A stretch of 64,000 nt of DNA from Dyadobacter sp. CY261 (GCF_021440085.1 NZ_JAKCPW010000001.1:124001-188000); one strand, 5' to 3'; shown: positions 53,154 to 62,060, counted from the first letter of the stretch. The notes: generated from the letters alone by a model not told the origin. Numbers and translations are program-made.

Positions 53154-54419
53154 ATGAGTATGTTCAATAAAGCAAAATATTTGTCTTTGCTGGTGCTGTT
53201 GGGAGCTTGGGGATGTACTTCAAATCAATATGCATCACGCTCAGGTGACGGAAACGATGATCTCTACGGAGGAAGCTCTGGCGGGGGCCTCGTACTGGCT
53301 GACCGCGGTGCAGATCAGGAAGTATCCCGCCTCGATAACCCGGATTACGCTTATACAGGCAATTATCCGGAAAACGGCACAGCCGATTATTACGACGAAA
53401 ACTACGTTTCGTCCAGAAGTGTAAAACGTCAGGTATCGACTGATGTAGGCTACAACGCCGGCTTTGTCGATGGTTATAATTCTGCCAGCCTGAACAATCC
53501 ATATTACGGAGGTTTGGGTTCTTTCTGGCCCGGAAGCTACGCTGGCCTGTCGCTCAACTTTGGTTACGGCGGTTTCAGAATGCGTCCTTCTTTTGGATTT
53601 GGTTACGGATCAATGTTGGGTTATTCACCATGGGGCTATGGCAGCATGCTGGGTTACGGATATGATCCATTCGGTTACAGCCCATGGGGTTATAACAGCA
53701 TGTACGGATGGGGCGGTGGCTACGGTGGTTATGGTGGCTACTATGATGGTTTCGGCGGTTACGGATACGGATATTCGCCATGGGCTTATAGCCGTCCGGT
53801 GATCGTAATCAATAACCCTGAAAGAGGTATTTCGAGGACTTACGGCCCACGTGTGGTGGATGCCAGCAGGACCCGAAACAACGAGCGTTATAATTCCAAT
53901 TTTGTAAACTCGTCCCGTGATCGGTCGGCGGGCAGCACAAGAGGAAGCCGTGACGGAAATCGGGTGATTTCAGGTGATACTTATTCTTCACCAAGATCAA
54001 CCAGAGGTTCGGGGCGTGGTAATGCAACTTCGGCAGGTGGAAGAACCAATGGAGAATCATACGGCTCGCGGGGCGTAGTGGATGGCGGAAATACCTACTA
54101 TTCACGTCCGCGCTCTTCAAGTTCGGGTAGCTACTCATCTGAAAATGGTAATAGCAACGGCGCATCTTATTCATCGCCTCGCTCATCGAGAGGTTCATCC
54201 GGATCGCCTTCATACAGCGTTCCTTCGAGAAGCCAGTCTGATTACAGCGCGCCAACCAGAAGCTATTCAACACCAAGAAGTGAATCTTATAGCGCACCAC
54301 AGCGTACTTACAGTGCACCTAGCACACCGTCATACAGCGCTCCTTCGAGAAGTTACAGCGCTCCGTCCAGCGGCGGAGGCGGTGGAAGTTCAAGCCGTTC
54401 TTCAAGAGGTCCAAGATAA
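53154..54419 (+). CDS. Low-complexity Gly/Tyr- and Ser/Arg-rich predicted lipoprotein
   Basis: The 421-aa protein has signal sequence MSMFNKAKYLSLLVLLGAWG with Cys21 as predicted lipid site, though Trp at -2 is unusual. Residues about 110-225 are Gly/Tyr-rich with repeated GGYGG and SPWGY blocks. Residues about 240-421 are Ser/Arg/Tyr-rich, with SYSAPSRSYSAP-like repeats near the end. No catalytic motif is seen. Such composition suggests a surface-exposed disordered or adhesive polymer-binding protein. Function is unknown; it is followed by a terminator. Confidence 0.65.
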   Translation: MSMFNKAKYLSLLVLLGAWGCTSNQYASRSGDGNDDLYGGSSGGGLVLADRGADQEVSRLDNPDYAYTGNYPENGTADYYDENYVSSRSVKRQVSTDVGYNAGFVDGYNSASLNNPYYGGLGSFWPGSYAGLSLNFGYGGFRMRPSFGFGYGSMLGYSPWGYGSMLGYGYDPFGYSPWGYNSMYGWGGGYGGYGGYYDGFGGYGYGYSPWAYSRPVIVINNPERGISRTYGPRVVDASRTRNNERYNSNFVNSSRDRSAGSTRGSRDGNRVISGDTYSSPRSTRGSGRGNATSAGGRTNGESYGSRGVVDGGNTYYSRPRSSSSGSYSSENGNSNGASYSSPRSSRGSSGSPSYSVPSRSQSDYSAPTRSYSTPRSESYSAPQRTYSAPSTPSYSAPSRSYSAPSSGGGGGSSSRSSRGPR

Positions 54420-54454
54420 TTCACGATTGTCCTGAAAAAGAGATAGTCATGTCG

Positions 54455-54490
54455 AACCCTGCAAGATGTCATAATTTTGCAGGGTTTTCG
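54455..54490 (+). terminator. Terminator after the low-complexity lipoprotein gene
   Basis: Arms aaccctgcaa (54455-54464) and ttgcagggtt (54477-54486) form a 10-bp stem followed by TTCG. It lies 33 bp upstream of the next start. Confidence 0.7.
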
Positions 54491-54522
54491 TTTAAATTGT
54501 ATTGAAATAAGTCTTAACTGCC

Positions 54523-56082
54523 ATGTCGAAACCTTACTCCGGAATTGCGCTCCTTTTCTCGCTACTCACTTCATCAGCGGCATTTGCGCAATATGCTACC
54601 GATGCGCTGCGGTATTCCGAAATCAACCAGACCGGCTCTGCACGTTTTCAGGCGCTGGGAGGAAACCACGCTTCCATAGGCGGTGACGCCAGCTCTATTC
54701 ATGGTAACCCCGCAGGTTTGGGTTTTTATACCCGCTCGGAGTTTACACTCAGTCCCGCCGTGACGATTGCGGGTACTAAAACCAATTATCTTGGCAATTC
54801 CACCAAGGAAAGCAATAGCCTGCTCAACATCCCGCAAGCTTCCGTAGTATTTGCCAGTCAGCCAGGCTTTCAGCGGAAATGGAAACGGTCTGCTTTTGGT
54901 GTTTCATTTTCCCGTCAGCAATCGTTTCAAAACGGTTACACGTACGGAGGGCGTAACAACAACAGCGCTTACATTGATAATGTGCTGGAGAATGTTAACA
55001 ATGCAAATCCTCGTTATACCGTAAAGGAACTTGAAGACGGTTTCGACAGCGGAGCGGCGGGAGGCCCTATTGCCGCCTCATTGCCAGTGGCCTATTATCA
55101 AATGTACCTGATCAACCCTACGACAGAAGATGGGCCGCCCTACCGGGCCATCGATGCAAACAGCGTTGTAGATCAAACGGGAACATATACTTCCAAAGGT
55201 GCCGTCTCGCAATGGACATTCGCCTATGCCGGTAATTTGAACGACAAGTTTTACCTCGGTGGTAATGCCGGTTTTAGCAGGATCAGGTATGATTATTCTT
55301 CCACTTTCAGTGATGACTATATAGATAGTCCTGAGCTGACCTACATCGATCAGTTTGAAGATTTTACCGTCCGTGGGACTGGATTCAATTTCTCGCTCGG
55401 TGCCATCTACAAATTGAATCAAATGTTCCAAATCGGTGGAACGGTCATTAGTCCTACCTTTAGTGCCATTAAAGAAACATTTAGCCAGAGTGTGGCGGCT
55501 GGATATGTCGACGGGAAAGTAACCGGTCCGGATGGCAACCTTGTCACGCCGCCATATACATCGCTGCGTATTGCTCCCAATGACTTTGAATACAGCTTGA
55601 TCGGCCCCTTGCGTGGCAACTTGGGGGCAACGGTGCTTTTTCAGAACAGAGGTTTTGTAACAGCGACGGTGGAATATGTAGGTTACAGCGGAATGCGTGC
55701 CAGAACCAGCTATCTTACCAGTGCCGATAACCAGGCTTTTAAGGACGATACGAAGGCCGAAGTCACTGACACATTCAGGAATACGGTCAACTTTCGGTTG
55801 GGCGGTGAAATCAGAGCCAATATTTTTCGTGCAAGAGTCGGCGGTGCCTATATCTCCGATCCTTATTTGAACCGCACAGATGGCGTCGATCGCAGCAAGT
55901 TGTCGCTTTCTGCCGGCGCAGGTGTTCGGACAAGCCGCTTTTTTCTCGATCTTACAGGGACATTCACCAGTTACAAATCGGCATATACGCCGTATTACCT
56001 GAATAATCCTGCCAACTATGCGTCGGCTGAAATCACCAATAAGCCGATAAATGTCATGGCCACTGCGGGGGTTTTCTTTTGA
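54523..56082 (+). CDS. OmpP1/FadL-like outer membrane protein
   Basis: The 519-aa protein has signal peptide MSKPYSGIALLFSLLTSSA and mature start QYATDALRYSEINQ. GSARFQALGGNHASIGGD then SSIHGNPAGLGFYTRSEF match the hatch and first strand of the OmpP1/FadL/TodX family, also seen in PorV-like proteins. It should be a beta barrel in the outer membrane that passes hydrophobic compounds or assists type IX export. The end FFVAT-like MATAGVFF closes on an aromatic residue, as in barrels. Confidence 0.82.
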   Translation: MSKPYSGIALLFSLLTSSAAFAQYATDALRYSEINQTGSARFQALGGNHASIGGDASSIHGNPAGLGFYTRSEFTLSPAVTIAGTKTNYLGNSTKESNSLLNIPQASVVFASQPGFQRKWKRSAFGVSFSRQQSFQNGYTYGGRNNNSAYIDNVLENVNNANPRYTVKELEDGFDSGAAGGPIAASLPVAYYQMYLINPTTEDGPPYRAIDANSVVDQTGTYTSKGAVSQWTFAYAGNLNDKFYLGGNAGFSRIRYDYSSTFSDDYIDSPELTYIDQFEDFTVRGTGFNFSLGAIYKLNQMFQIGGTVISPTFSAIKETFSQSVAAGYVDGKVTGPDGNLVTPPYTSLRIAPNDFEYSLIGPLRGNLGATVLFQNRGFVTATVEYVGYSGMRARTSYLTSADNQAFKDDTKAEVTDTFRNTVNFRLGGEIRANIFRARVGGAYISDPYLNRTDGVDRSKLSLSAGAGVRTSRFFLDLTGTFTSYKSAYTPYYLNNPANYASAEITNKPINVMATAGVFF

Positions 56083-56099
56083 TTGCAATGGAAATCATA

Positions 56100-56134
56100 A
56101 ACACAAAAACCTGCCATTCGCAGGTTTTTGTGTT
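56100..56134. terminator. Bidirectional terminator between OmpP1 and aroK genes
   Basis: A perfect 15-bp stem (56100-56114 with 56120-56134) and 5-nt loop overlaps the aroK stop codon. Runs of A and T inside the stem give pause and release on both strands. Confidence 0.85.
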
Positions 56135-56636
56135 ATAACAAAGGTGAGATCACTTCAAGTAAATGTCTGACGTCTATCTCTCCCTTTAACGTCAAATCAG
56201 CTTGTGTGTAGAACGGAAGTCGGTCGGTAATGCGGCTTTGCAGGGTGTCTACGAGCGAGGTGGTACCGGAAAGAATGGGGCGGTCGTCCTTTCCGTGGTT
56301 CTCGATCCGCCGGGCCAGGTCTGCGGCCGGGACGTCCAGGAAAATGCTGATACCCATATGCCTGATGATATCCATATTATCGAAGAAACAGGGGGTTCCG
56401 CCTCCGGAAGCAAGTACAATGCCTTTTTGGAGCGCTGTTTCTTTTAAAATCCGGCTTTCAACTTCCCGGAAATAAGCCTCTCCGTGTTGTACGAAAATTG
56501 CGGAAATTTCCATGCCCTGGTCTTTTTCGATCAGCTTATCGAGGTCAACAAACTGGTAATTCAGAGCGCGAGCAAGCTTTTTGCCCAGCGTCGTTTTGCC
56601 GGAAGACATCATTCCGACGAGGATAATATTTTTCAT
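56133..56636 (-). CDS. aroK: Shikimate kinase
   Basis: ATG 56636 gives 167 aa; the preceding TTG codon is not needed. Walker A is GMMSSGKTT, followed by FVDLDKLIE, YFREVESRIL and VLASGGGTPCF, the shikimate-binding elements. It phosphorylates shikimate in the aromatic amino acid pathway. It is downstream of the BT_3928 gene by 23 bp. Confidence 0.94.
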   Translation of the reverse strand: MKNIILVGMMSSGKTTLGKKLARALNYQFVDLDKLIEKDQGMEISAIFVQHGEAYFREVESRILKETALQKGIVLASGGGTPCFFDNMDIIRHMGISIFLDVPAADLARRIENHGKDDRPILSGTTSLVDTLQSRITDRLPFYTQADLTLKGEIDVRHLLEVISPLL

Positions 56637-56659
56637 CAAATCTTCAAAATCGGATCACA

Positions 56660-57751
56660 TTATTTGGCGAGCGCCACCACTTCTTGCGCTGTCGGAGTGT
56701 CGTTATAATGCCACTTGCCTTTTACAATGCCGTCTTTCAAAAGCCACAGACCGGGGTTCGATCTCGATATGGTCTTTAATACCGTCGCATCTACATAATA
56801 GTAAGGGGCGGTCAGTTGGTGTTGCAAAAGGAAATTCTCGATATCTGCGGAGTTGCCAGAAGTCAGGATAATCGGTTCGACACCCTGGCTCTTAACCGCA
56901 TTGATCAGTTTGTTAATGTCAGGCAATGCGGCGGTGTTAATGTCCGTCAGACTTTTAATAATCAGAAAAAGCTTTTTACCCTGAAATGTGCCCTCTGTAA
57001 AATCCCCGGCATCATTCCAAACCTTGTAGTCAGTGATTTTGGGTTTTGCATCTTCATTCAGGATAACCATTTCTTTGAATTTGAGCATGGTATCGCTTGG
57101 GTACTGCTCATATTTCACCGTTTTTCCGTCTTTGTCAAAAATATACTGATACCGCAACGGCTCCAAAGGTTTCATCTGCGCCGGAATGCTCGCGCCGACC
57201 CGGTAGGGCAGCAAATCCATGATGGGGAGGTGACGCAGCGAATAAACGGCTATCCCCAGCGATATGAGCGTTGAAATAACCACGATAATGCCGGTAGGGT
57301 AGGATTTGAACCGCTTTCGGTAATATACGATCACCAGTATTAATATCAGCAAGAAAATATCTTTGCCAAACGAGGTCCAGGGCGTAAGCTTGATCGCCGC
57401 ACCGAAACAGCCGCAGTCGGTTACCCTATTGAAATAAGCAGAATAGAATGTAAGGAATGTAAAAAAGACAATGATCACCAGCAAAAGCCAGGAAATGGTT
57501 TTGGGTTTATAGGCCACCAACAATGCGACCCCGAGCACGACCTCGGCCGTGCAAAGAAATACCGAAAAATAAAGCGCCAGCGGCACGAGTGCCATAAAGA
57601 AATCATGCAACGCGGGAAGGTCAGTCGCGAAAACCTCGAAGTATTCTTCCAGTTTGTACTGCGTCCCGATAGGGTCGTTCAGTTTAATGATTCCGGAGAA
57701 AATGAAGAGTAGTCCTACTACAACTCGTGAGATCTGGGCAAAGATTTTCAT
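56660..57751 (-). CDS. BT_3928-type DoxX/MauE membrane protein with thioredoxin-like C terminus
   Basis: The 363-aa protein has an N-terminal DoxX/MauE-like membrane part with four or five TM helices and the motif TDCGCFG, then a soluble C-terminal region (about 240-363) reading like a thioredoxin fold but without a CxxC pair. Known from Bacteroidota as BT_3928; function is unknown. The Cys-Gly-Cys in the membrane part may act in disulfide transfer, by analogy to MauE; that is inference. Confidence 0.8.
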   Translation of the reverse strand: MKIFAQISRVVVGLLFIFSGIIKLNDPIGTQYKLEEYFEVFATDLPALHDFFMALVPLALYFSVFLCTAEVVLGVALLVAYKPKTISWLLLVIIVFFTFLTFYSAYFNRVTDCGCFGAAIKLTPWTSFGKDIFLLILILVIVYYRKRFKSYPTGIIVVISTLISLGIAVYSLRHLPIMDLLPYRVGASIPAQMKPLEPLRYQYIFDKDGKTVKYEQYPSDTMLKFKEMVILNEDAKPKITDYKVWNDAGDFTEGTFQGKKLFLIIKSLTDINTAALPDINKLINAVKSQGVEPIILTSGNSADIENFLLQHQLTAPYYYVDATVLKTISRSNPGLWLLKDGIVKGKWHYNDTPTAQEVVALAK

Positions 57752-57790
57752 TGCAAACAGGGGATTGACGCGACGGTTTGGGGTGTTTTT

Positions 57791-58393
57791 CTAGTTGGTC
57801 TGTAAGGCATTCGATTTGATCAGGCAGAACACCGAATAGTTGATAATATCTTGGTATCCGGCTTTTACACCCTCTGAAACAAGTGTAAGTCCCTGATTGT
57901 CTTCAATTTGCTTGATCCTTAGCAGTTTCATGAGAATGATGTCGGTCATGGAGCTCACACGCATATCGCGCCACGCCTCGCCATAGTCATGGTTTTTATT
58001 AAACAACAATTCCTTCACTTCGTTCACCTGATTATTGTAAAGAATTGTTAACGCAGAATCGTCGATCGACAGCCTGCCTTCGACAGCCTCGATCTGGATC
58101 AGCGCCATGACGCAATAGTTGATAATCCCGATGAACTCGGAAGATACATCCTCATTTACTTTTTGCACGCCTTTGTCCTGGATGGTACGGATACGTTGGG
58201 CTTTGATGAAGATCTGATCGGTAATCGACGGAAGCCGAAGGATGCGCCAGGAAGTACCGTAGTCCTTGTTTTTTTTTGTGAAAAGATCTTGGCAATACTG
58301 AATGATTTCCTGATATTCCGATTCTGTGGATTTCACTGTTTCAAATGAGTTAGAGACTTTCAGACGGTAGGAAGAGAATGCTTTGATATTCAT
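57791..58393 (-). CDS. DUF1599 domain protein
   Basis: ATG 58393 gives 200 aa (MNIKAFSSYRLKV). The frame running to 58639 is open but overlaps folP on the other strand and reads unlike a protein. Two related halves are visible: NKDYGTSWRILRLPSITDQI and NHDYGEAWRDMRVSSMTDII. This duplication is characteristic of DUF1599, which is called a nucleotide-modification-associated domain in some systems. Its start is only 27 bp from the divergent folP start. Confidence 0.85.
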   Translation of the reverse strand: MNIKAFSSYRLKVSNSFETVKSTESEYQEIIQYCQDLFTKKNKDYGTSWRILRLPSITDQIFIKAQRIRTIQDKGVQKVNEDVSSEFIGIINYCVMALIQIEAVEGRLSIDDSALTILYNNQVNEVKELLFNKNHDYGEAWRDMRVSSMTDIILMKLLRIKQIEDNQGLTLVSEGVKAGYQDIINYSVFCLIKSNALQTN

Positions 58394-58420
58394 TCCATTG
58401 CCTGTTTTTGAAAAGAATTT

Positions 58421-59272
58421 ATGTTGCAAGTTAGTAAAAAAACGCTCAATGTCAGGGGCCGGTTGCTCGATCTGTCGACCCCTGTGGTAATGGGTATTCT
58501 CAATATTACACCAGACTCGTTTTACTCCGGCAGCCGGGTCTCTTCGGTGGATCAGATCATCGAAAAGGCAGGCCAAATGCTGTCGGAAGGGGCGGTTATG
58601 ATCGATATCGGCGGGTATTCTACGCGCCCGGGAGCACAAGAGGTGAGTGCTGAGGAGGAAGGCGACAGGATAGAGTCGGCGGTGGAGCCATTAGCTAAAT
58701 ATTTTCCCGAGCTCATCATTTCTGTTGATACCTTTCGGGCCGAAGTGGCAGAACGGGGCATCTGCAAGGGCGGACATATCGTCAACGATGTGGCCGGCGG
58801 GACACTCGACGACGCAATGTTTGACACGGTCGCCCGGTTGCGTGTTCCATACATATTAATGCACATGCGCGGAACGCCCCGGACCATGAACCAGCTTACG
58901 ACTTATGAACGGCTGGTGCCTGACATCCTTCGCGATTTGAGGGGAAAAGTGATGGTGCTCCAAAGTAAAGGCGTGGCGGACCTGATCATCGATCCCGGTT
59001 TTGGTTTTGCAAAAACCATCGTGCAGAATTTCGAATTGATGCGTGAGCTGGCGCAGTTCAAGTTACTCGGTTATCCGGTGCTTGTGGGTATTTCAAGAAA
59101 GACGACGATCCATAAAACGTTGGATATTTCGCCCGAGGAAGCTTTAAACGGCACAACAGTGCTCAATACCCTGGCCCTGGAACGCGGCGCTTCGATCTTG
59201 CGTGTGCATGATGTAAAACCGGCCGTAGAAGCGGTAAAACTCTGGATGGCGGCCGGTAACTATCCAAATTAA
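58421..59272 (+). CDS. folP: Dihydropteroate synthase
   Basis: The 283-aa TIM barrel shows VVMGILNITPDSFYSGSR, IDIGGYSTRPGA, ISVDTFRAEVAE, HIVNDVAGG, MHMRGTPRTM and DPGFGFAKT, all the pterin and phosphate-binding loops of the enzyme. It forms dihydropteroate in folate synthesis. It shares a very short divergent promoter region with the DUF1599 gene and is followed 37 bp later by cdaA. Confidence 0.95.
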   Translation: MLQVSKKTLNVRGRLLDLSTPVVMGILNITPDSFYSGSRVSSVDQIIEKAGQMLSEGAVMIDIGGYSTRPGAQEVSAEEEGDRIESAVEPLAKYFPELIISVDTFRAEVAERGICKGGHIVNDVAGGTLDDAMFDTVARLRVPYILMHMRGTPRTMNQLTTYERLVPDILRDLRGKVMVLQSKGVADLIIDPGFGFAKTIVQNFELMRELAQFKLLGYPVLVGISRKTTIHKTLDISPEEALNGTTVLNTLALERGASILRVHDVKPAVEAVKLWMAAGNYPN

Positions 59273-59309
59273 AATAGTAATTTAGTCGCTCAAAAATATC
59301 ACCTTTCTT

Positions 59310-60113
59310 ATGCGTGTGGGTTTTCTGAACATCAATTGGGCTGATATCCTGGATGTTTTTTTAGTGTCCGTTCTTCTTTATCAGGTATATACCCTTGTTC
59401 GGGGAAGTATTGCAAGCAGGGTTTTTTTAGGGTATTTATTTGTTTACGTCTTTTATCTGGTAGTTAAAGGGCTCGGTTTGGGGTTGCTGACAGCCATCCT
59501 GCAATATTTTATGGGTGTCGGTGCCGTGGCATTAATCGTGATCTTCCAGCAGGAGATCCGGCGCTTTCTGCTCATTATCGGCAAATCGACCATCTATACC
59601 AATAATAGTTTTCTTAAAAAGTTTATGGGCAACTCGATGATGGATTTCAAGGTGAAGAACCTGAGAGAGGTCATCGACGCCAGCAAGACGATCGCGGCTA
59701 ATTTTACAGGAGCTTTGATCGTGCTCAACAAACGGGATGATTTGGGCAAATATGTCGAAACCGGCGAGATGCTCGATGCCCGCGTATCGAAGCCGCTTCT
59801 GGTATCATTGTTCAACCAATACAGCGAGCTGCACGACGGCGCGGTGGTCATTGTGGACGGCGTTCTGAAAGCGGCGCGTTGCGTATTACCGGTTGCAGAT
59901 GGTGTGGATGTGCCTTCATCGCTGGGTTTCCGCCACCGTGCAGCCATGGGAATGAGCGAGGCGACGGATGCGATTGTGATCGTTATTTCGGAGCAGACCG
60001 GCAAGATATCGCTGGCGGTCGAAGGGGAACTGCATAGTAATATCCCGTACAATGAACTGGAATCGCGGATCGAAGAGTATCTGGCGTCGGATGTACAGCG
60101 AATGCCTAAATAA
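59310..60113 (+). CDS. cdaA: Diadenylate cyclase CdaA
   Basis: The 267-aa protein has three N-terminal TM helices (about 11-30, 38-56 and 60-80), then a DAC domain with DGA at 176-178 and RHR at 208-210. It makes c-di-AMP from ATP and controls potassium and cell wall balance in other bacteria. Linkage to folP is common in Bacteroidota. No glmM or ybbR partner is present downstream in this window. Confidence 0.93.
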   Translation: MRVGFLNINWADILDVFLVSVLLYQVYTLVRGSIASRVFLGYLFVYVFYLVVKGLGLGLLTAILQYFMGVGAVALIVIFQQEIRRFLLIIGKSTIYTNNSFLKKFMGNSMMDFKVKNLREVIDASKTIAANFTGALIVLNKRDDLGKYVETGEMLDARVSKPLLVSLFNQYSELHDGAVVIVDGVLKAARCVLPVADGVDVPSSLGFRHRAAMGMSEATDAIVIVISEQTGKISLAVEGELHSNIPYNELESRIEEYLASDVQRMPK

Positions 60114-60146
60114 GTTTATTAACAGCAAATATATTTTGAAAGGAAA

Positions 60147-60178
60147 TTTGGCGCTTTGAGAAGCAATCTCTATTTTTG
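60147..60178 (+). promoter_or_regulatory. Bacteroidota-type promoter of rpsT
   Basis: TTTG (60147-60150), a 20-bp spacer and TATTTTTG (60171-60178) match the -33/-7 consensus of the major Bacteroidota sigma factor exactly. Transcription should start near 60184, about 32 nt before the rpsT start. Confidence 0.75.
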
Positions 60179-60215
60179 CAGACTGAAATGAGAAATAGAA
60201 AAATATTCATTACCA

Positions 60216-60479
60216 ATGGCAAATCATAAATCAGCTTTAAAAAGAATCCGCGCTAACGAAACTAAGCGTTTGCGTAATCGTTACCAGCACAAAACTACAC
60301 GTTCATACATTAAGAAATTGCGTGAAACGACTGACAAGGCAGTAGCTGTTGATGTTTACAAAACTGTATCTTCAATGTTGGATCGTTTGGCAAAGAAAAA
60401 TATCATTCACAAGAAAAAAGCTTCCAACCAGAAGTCCAAATTGGCGAAATTCGTTAATGGACTGGCTGTTGCAGCGTAA
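60216..60479 (+). CDS. rpsT: 30S ribosomal protein S20
   Basis: The 87-aa basic protein begins [21 protein letters not shown]-like (read [15 protein letters not shown], then [10 protein letters not shown]), the standard S20 start, and ends in the helix FVNGLAVAA. It has its own promoter and terminator, as is usual. Confidence 0.96.
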   Translation: MANHKSALKRIRANETKRLRNRYQHKTTRSYIKKLRETTDKAVAVDVYKTVSSMLDRLAKKNIIHKKKASNQKSKLAKFVNGLAVAA

Positions 60480-60500
60480 TTTTTTCTACCTGTGACCTTG

Positions 60501-60535
60501 AAACCCCGGCAAATGCTTGCCGGGGTTTTTCTTTT
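60501..60535 (+). terminator. Terminator of rpsT
   Basis: Arms aaaccccggcaa (60501-60512) and ttgccggggttt (60517-60528) give a 12-bp stem with a 4-nt loop, followed by a T run. Confidence 0.9.
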
Positions 60536-60556
60536 TATTGTATATTGCGAATTCTG

Positions 60557-60598
60557 AAAGGAACCTTGCACGCGTTTACTGCCATGCAAGGTTCCTTT
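60557..60598 (+). terminator. Second hairpin downstream of rpsT
   Basis: Arms aaaggaaccttgca (60557-60570) and tgcaaggttccttt (60585-60598) form a perfect 14-bp stem with a 14-nt loop, ending in TTTTG. It lies 50 bp upstream of the next gene. It may be a backup terminator or part of the next gene's leader. Confidence 0.6.
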
Positions 60599-60647
60599 TG
60601 ATGTAAACTCAAATTGTTTAAACCACCTAAAACTTAAATTCTTTTCT

Positions 60648-61922
60648 ATGAAAAAAGTTGCATTTTTTGCTGGTTTGGCCGCGTTGGGAAGCATCCCTGC
60701 GATGGCCCAATCGCCCATCAGTTTTAATGCCCGTGGCTTGGTTGTAGTTTCTGACGCCGACTTATCGGCATCCGCGTTGGTTGATGGAAAGCTATTAAGA
60801 GACAACACATCTAAAGATCAACTTACCACGATTAAATTTCCGGTAGAAAGAGGTAGTAAGGGGCTCGGAAGCGCTCTGGTTTCCAACTCGGCGCTCGGAT
60901 TTTCCAAAACTTTGGCCGTGTCGCCCACGGGCAGCCTGGCATTTGTTCTCGAAAACCGGATCAGACCGGAGGATGGGGTAGGTGAATATAAGGATCTATC
61001 AAAAGAATTTCCGGCAGGCGAAAAGCTATTCGTTGTTGATATCAGCAACCTTGCGACACCGAAAGCGAAGTTCGGTTTCCCGGTGGGTAAAAGACCAACG
61101 TCTATCGACGTCAATAAAAACGAGCTTATCCTATCCACCGGCGATACCGGCAAGGAACTGGTATTTATTGAAGCAGGCCCGGACGGAAAGCCGGCACGTT
61201 TCCTGAACCTGCCTGCGGCACTGGATACAACCAGCCGAATTATCGATATTTCATGGCACCCGTCAGGTGATTTCATTGCATTTACACTCGATAATTCCAA
61301 TGAAGTAGGCTTGTATAAAGTGATCCGCGAAGCCGGAAAGCTGAAAAATGTGGAGATGGTAGGAAAGCCGGTGAAAGTAGGCGTCGATCCGTCTTTTGGA
61401 CGATTCACAGCCGACGGGAAGCATTACCTGGTCCTGGATGCCAAAGGTGCACAGGGCAAAGGCGCGGGAGAAGGTGAGGTTTTTGTGGTGGATTTCTCTA
61501 TGGATGGAGCCGTTGAGCATAAGGTGGCAGGTCAGGCACCAGTAGGCCTTAATACCGGCTCATTCGCATTAAGCCCTGATGGTACATTGCTCGTAACTGC
61601 GAATGCAGGTAAAAGCGGCTCACCCTGGGCGGAAGCAGGTGCAGGAACAGGTGCTTCGCTAGCACTCTATAAAGTAGCAGCCACCGGTGCGTTGACCAAG
61701 GTGGCCGATTATCCCTTCGATGGTATTTACCCGCAAAGCGTAGCTTTCGATAAAGACGGCTCCAATCTGGCGGTTTCCGTTTTTGAATACCTCGAATACG
61801 GCAGCGGTAATGGAGGCGTAGAGTTCTGGTCGGTTACCAAAGGCGATACACCTTCACTGAAAAAGCAGGGCGCAAAAGTGAGCGTGGCCAAAGGTGCACA
61901 TACTTTGCGTGTGATCCCCTGA
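60648..61922 (+). CDS. Secreted beta-propeller (lactonase-like/YVTN) protein
   Basis: The 424-aa protein has signal peptide MKKVAFFAGLAALGSIPAMA. The rest reads as repeated blades with ISWHPSGDFIAFTLD, GRFTADGKHYLVLDA, FALSPDGTLLVTANAG and VAFDKDGSNLAVSVFE, the pattern of seven-bladed YVTN or lactonase-like propellers. No catalytic motif stands out. It is likely periplasmic. It is a single gene with a terminator at 61950-61972. Confidence 0.75.
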   Translation: MKKVAFFAGLAALGSIPAMAQSPISFNARGLVVVSDADLSASALVDGKLLRDNTSKDQLTTIKFPVERGSKGLGSALVSNSALGFSKTLAVSPTGSLAFVLENRIRPEDGVGEYKDLSKEFPAGEKLFVVDISNLATPKAKFGFPVGKRPTSIDVNKNELILSTGDTGKELVFIEAGPDGKPARFLNLPAALDTTSRIIDISWHPSGDFIAFTLDNSNEVGLYKVIREAGKLKNVEMVGKPVKVGVDPSFGRFTADGKHYLVLDAKGAQGKGAGEGEVFVVDFSMDGAVEHKVAGQAPVGLNTGSFALSPDGTLLVTANAGKSGSPWAEAGAGTGASLALYKVAATGALTKVADYPFDGIYPQSVAFDKDGSNLAVSVFEYLEYGSGNGGVEFWSVTKGDTPSLKKQGAKVSVAKGAHTLRVIP

Positions 61923-61949
61923 TCGATAAACACCACTGTTTTTAATACG

Positions 61950-61980
61950 CAGGCCGGCTTCCTACCGGCCTGTTTTGTTT
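61950..61980 (+). terminator. Terminator after the beta-propeller gene
   Basis: Arms caggccgg (61950-61957) and ccggcctg (61965-61972) form an 8-bp GC-rich stem followed by TTTTGTTT. Confidence 0.8.
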
Positions 61981-62022
61981 GCATTTAGTTGGCGCAAGGA
62001 TGCTAAATCAGGCCGATTTTTG

Positions 62023-62030
62023 TAATTTTG
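62023..62030 (+). promoter_or_regulatory. -7 element of the ABC-F gene
   Basis: TAATTTTG fits TAnnTTTG, 30 bp upstream of ATG 62061. A -33 TTTG is not seen at 19-21 bp upstream. Confidence 0.35.
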
Positions 62031-62060
62031 CGGTCTCATTCATAAATAATCAATTTACAG

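Noticed and set aside
55078-56088. 336-aa minus-strand ORF opposite the OmpP1/FadL gene
   Set aside because: It is antisense to a protein with signal peptide and barrel pattern; no motif or start context supports it.
58394-58639. 82-residue N-terminal extension of the DUF1599 frame
   Set aside because: It is antisense to folP and does not look like the family; ATG 58393 gives the expected size.
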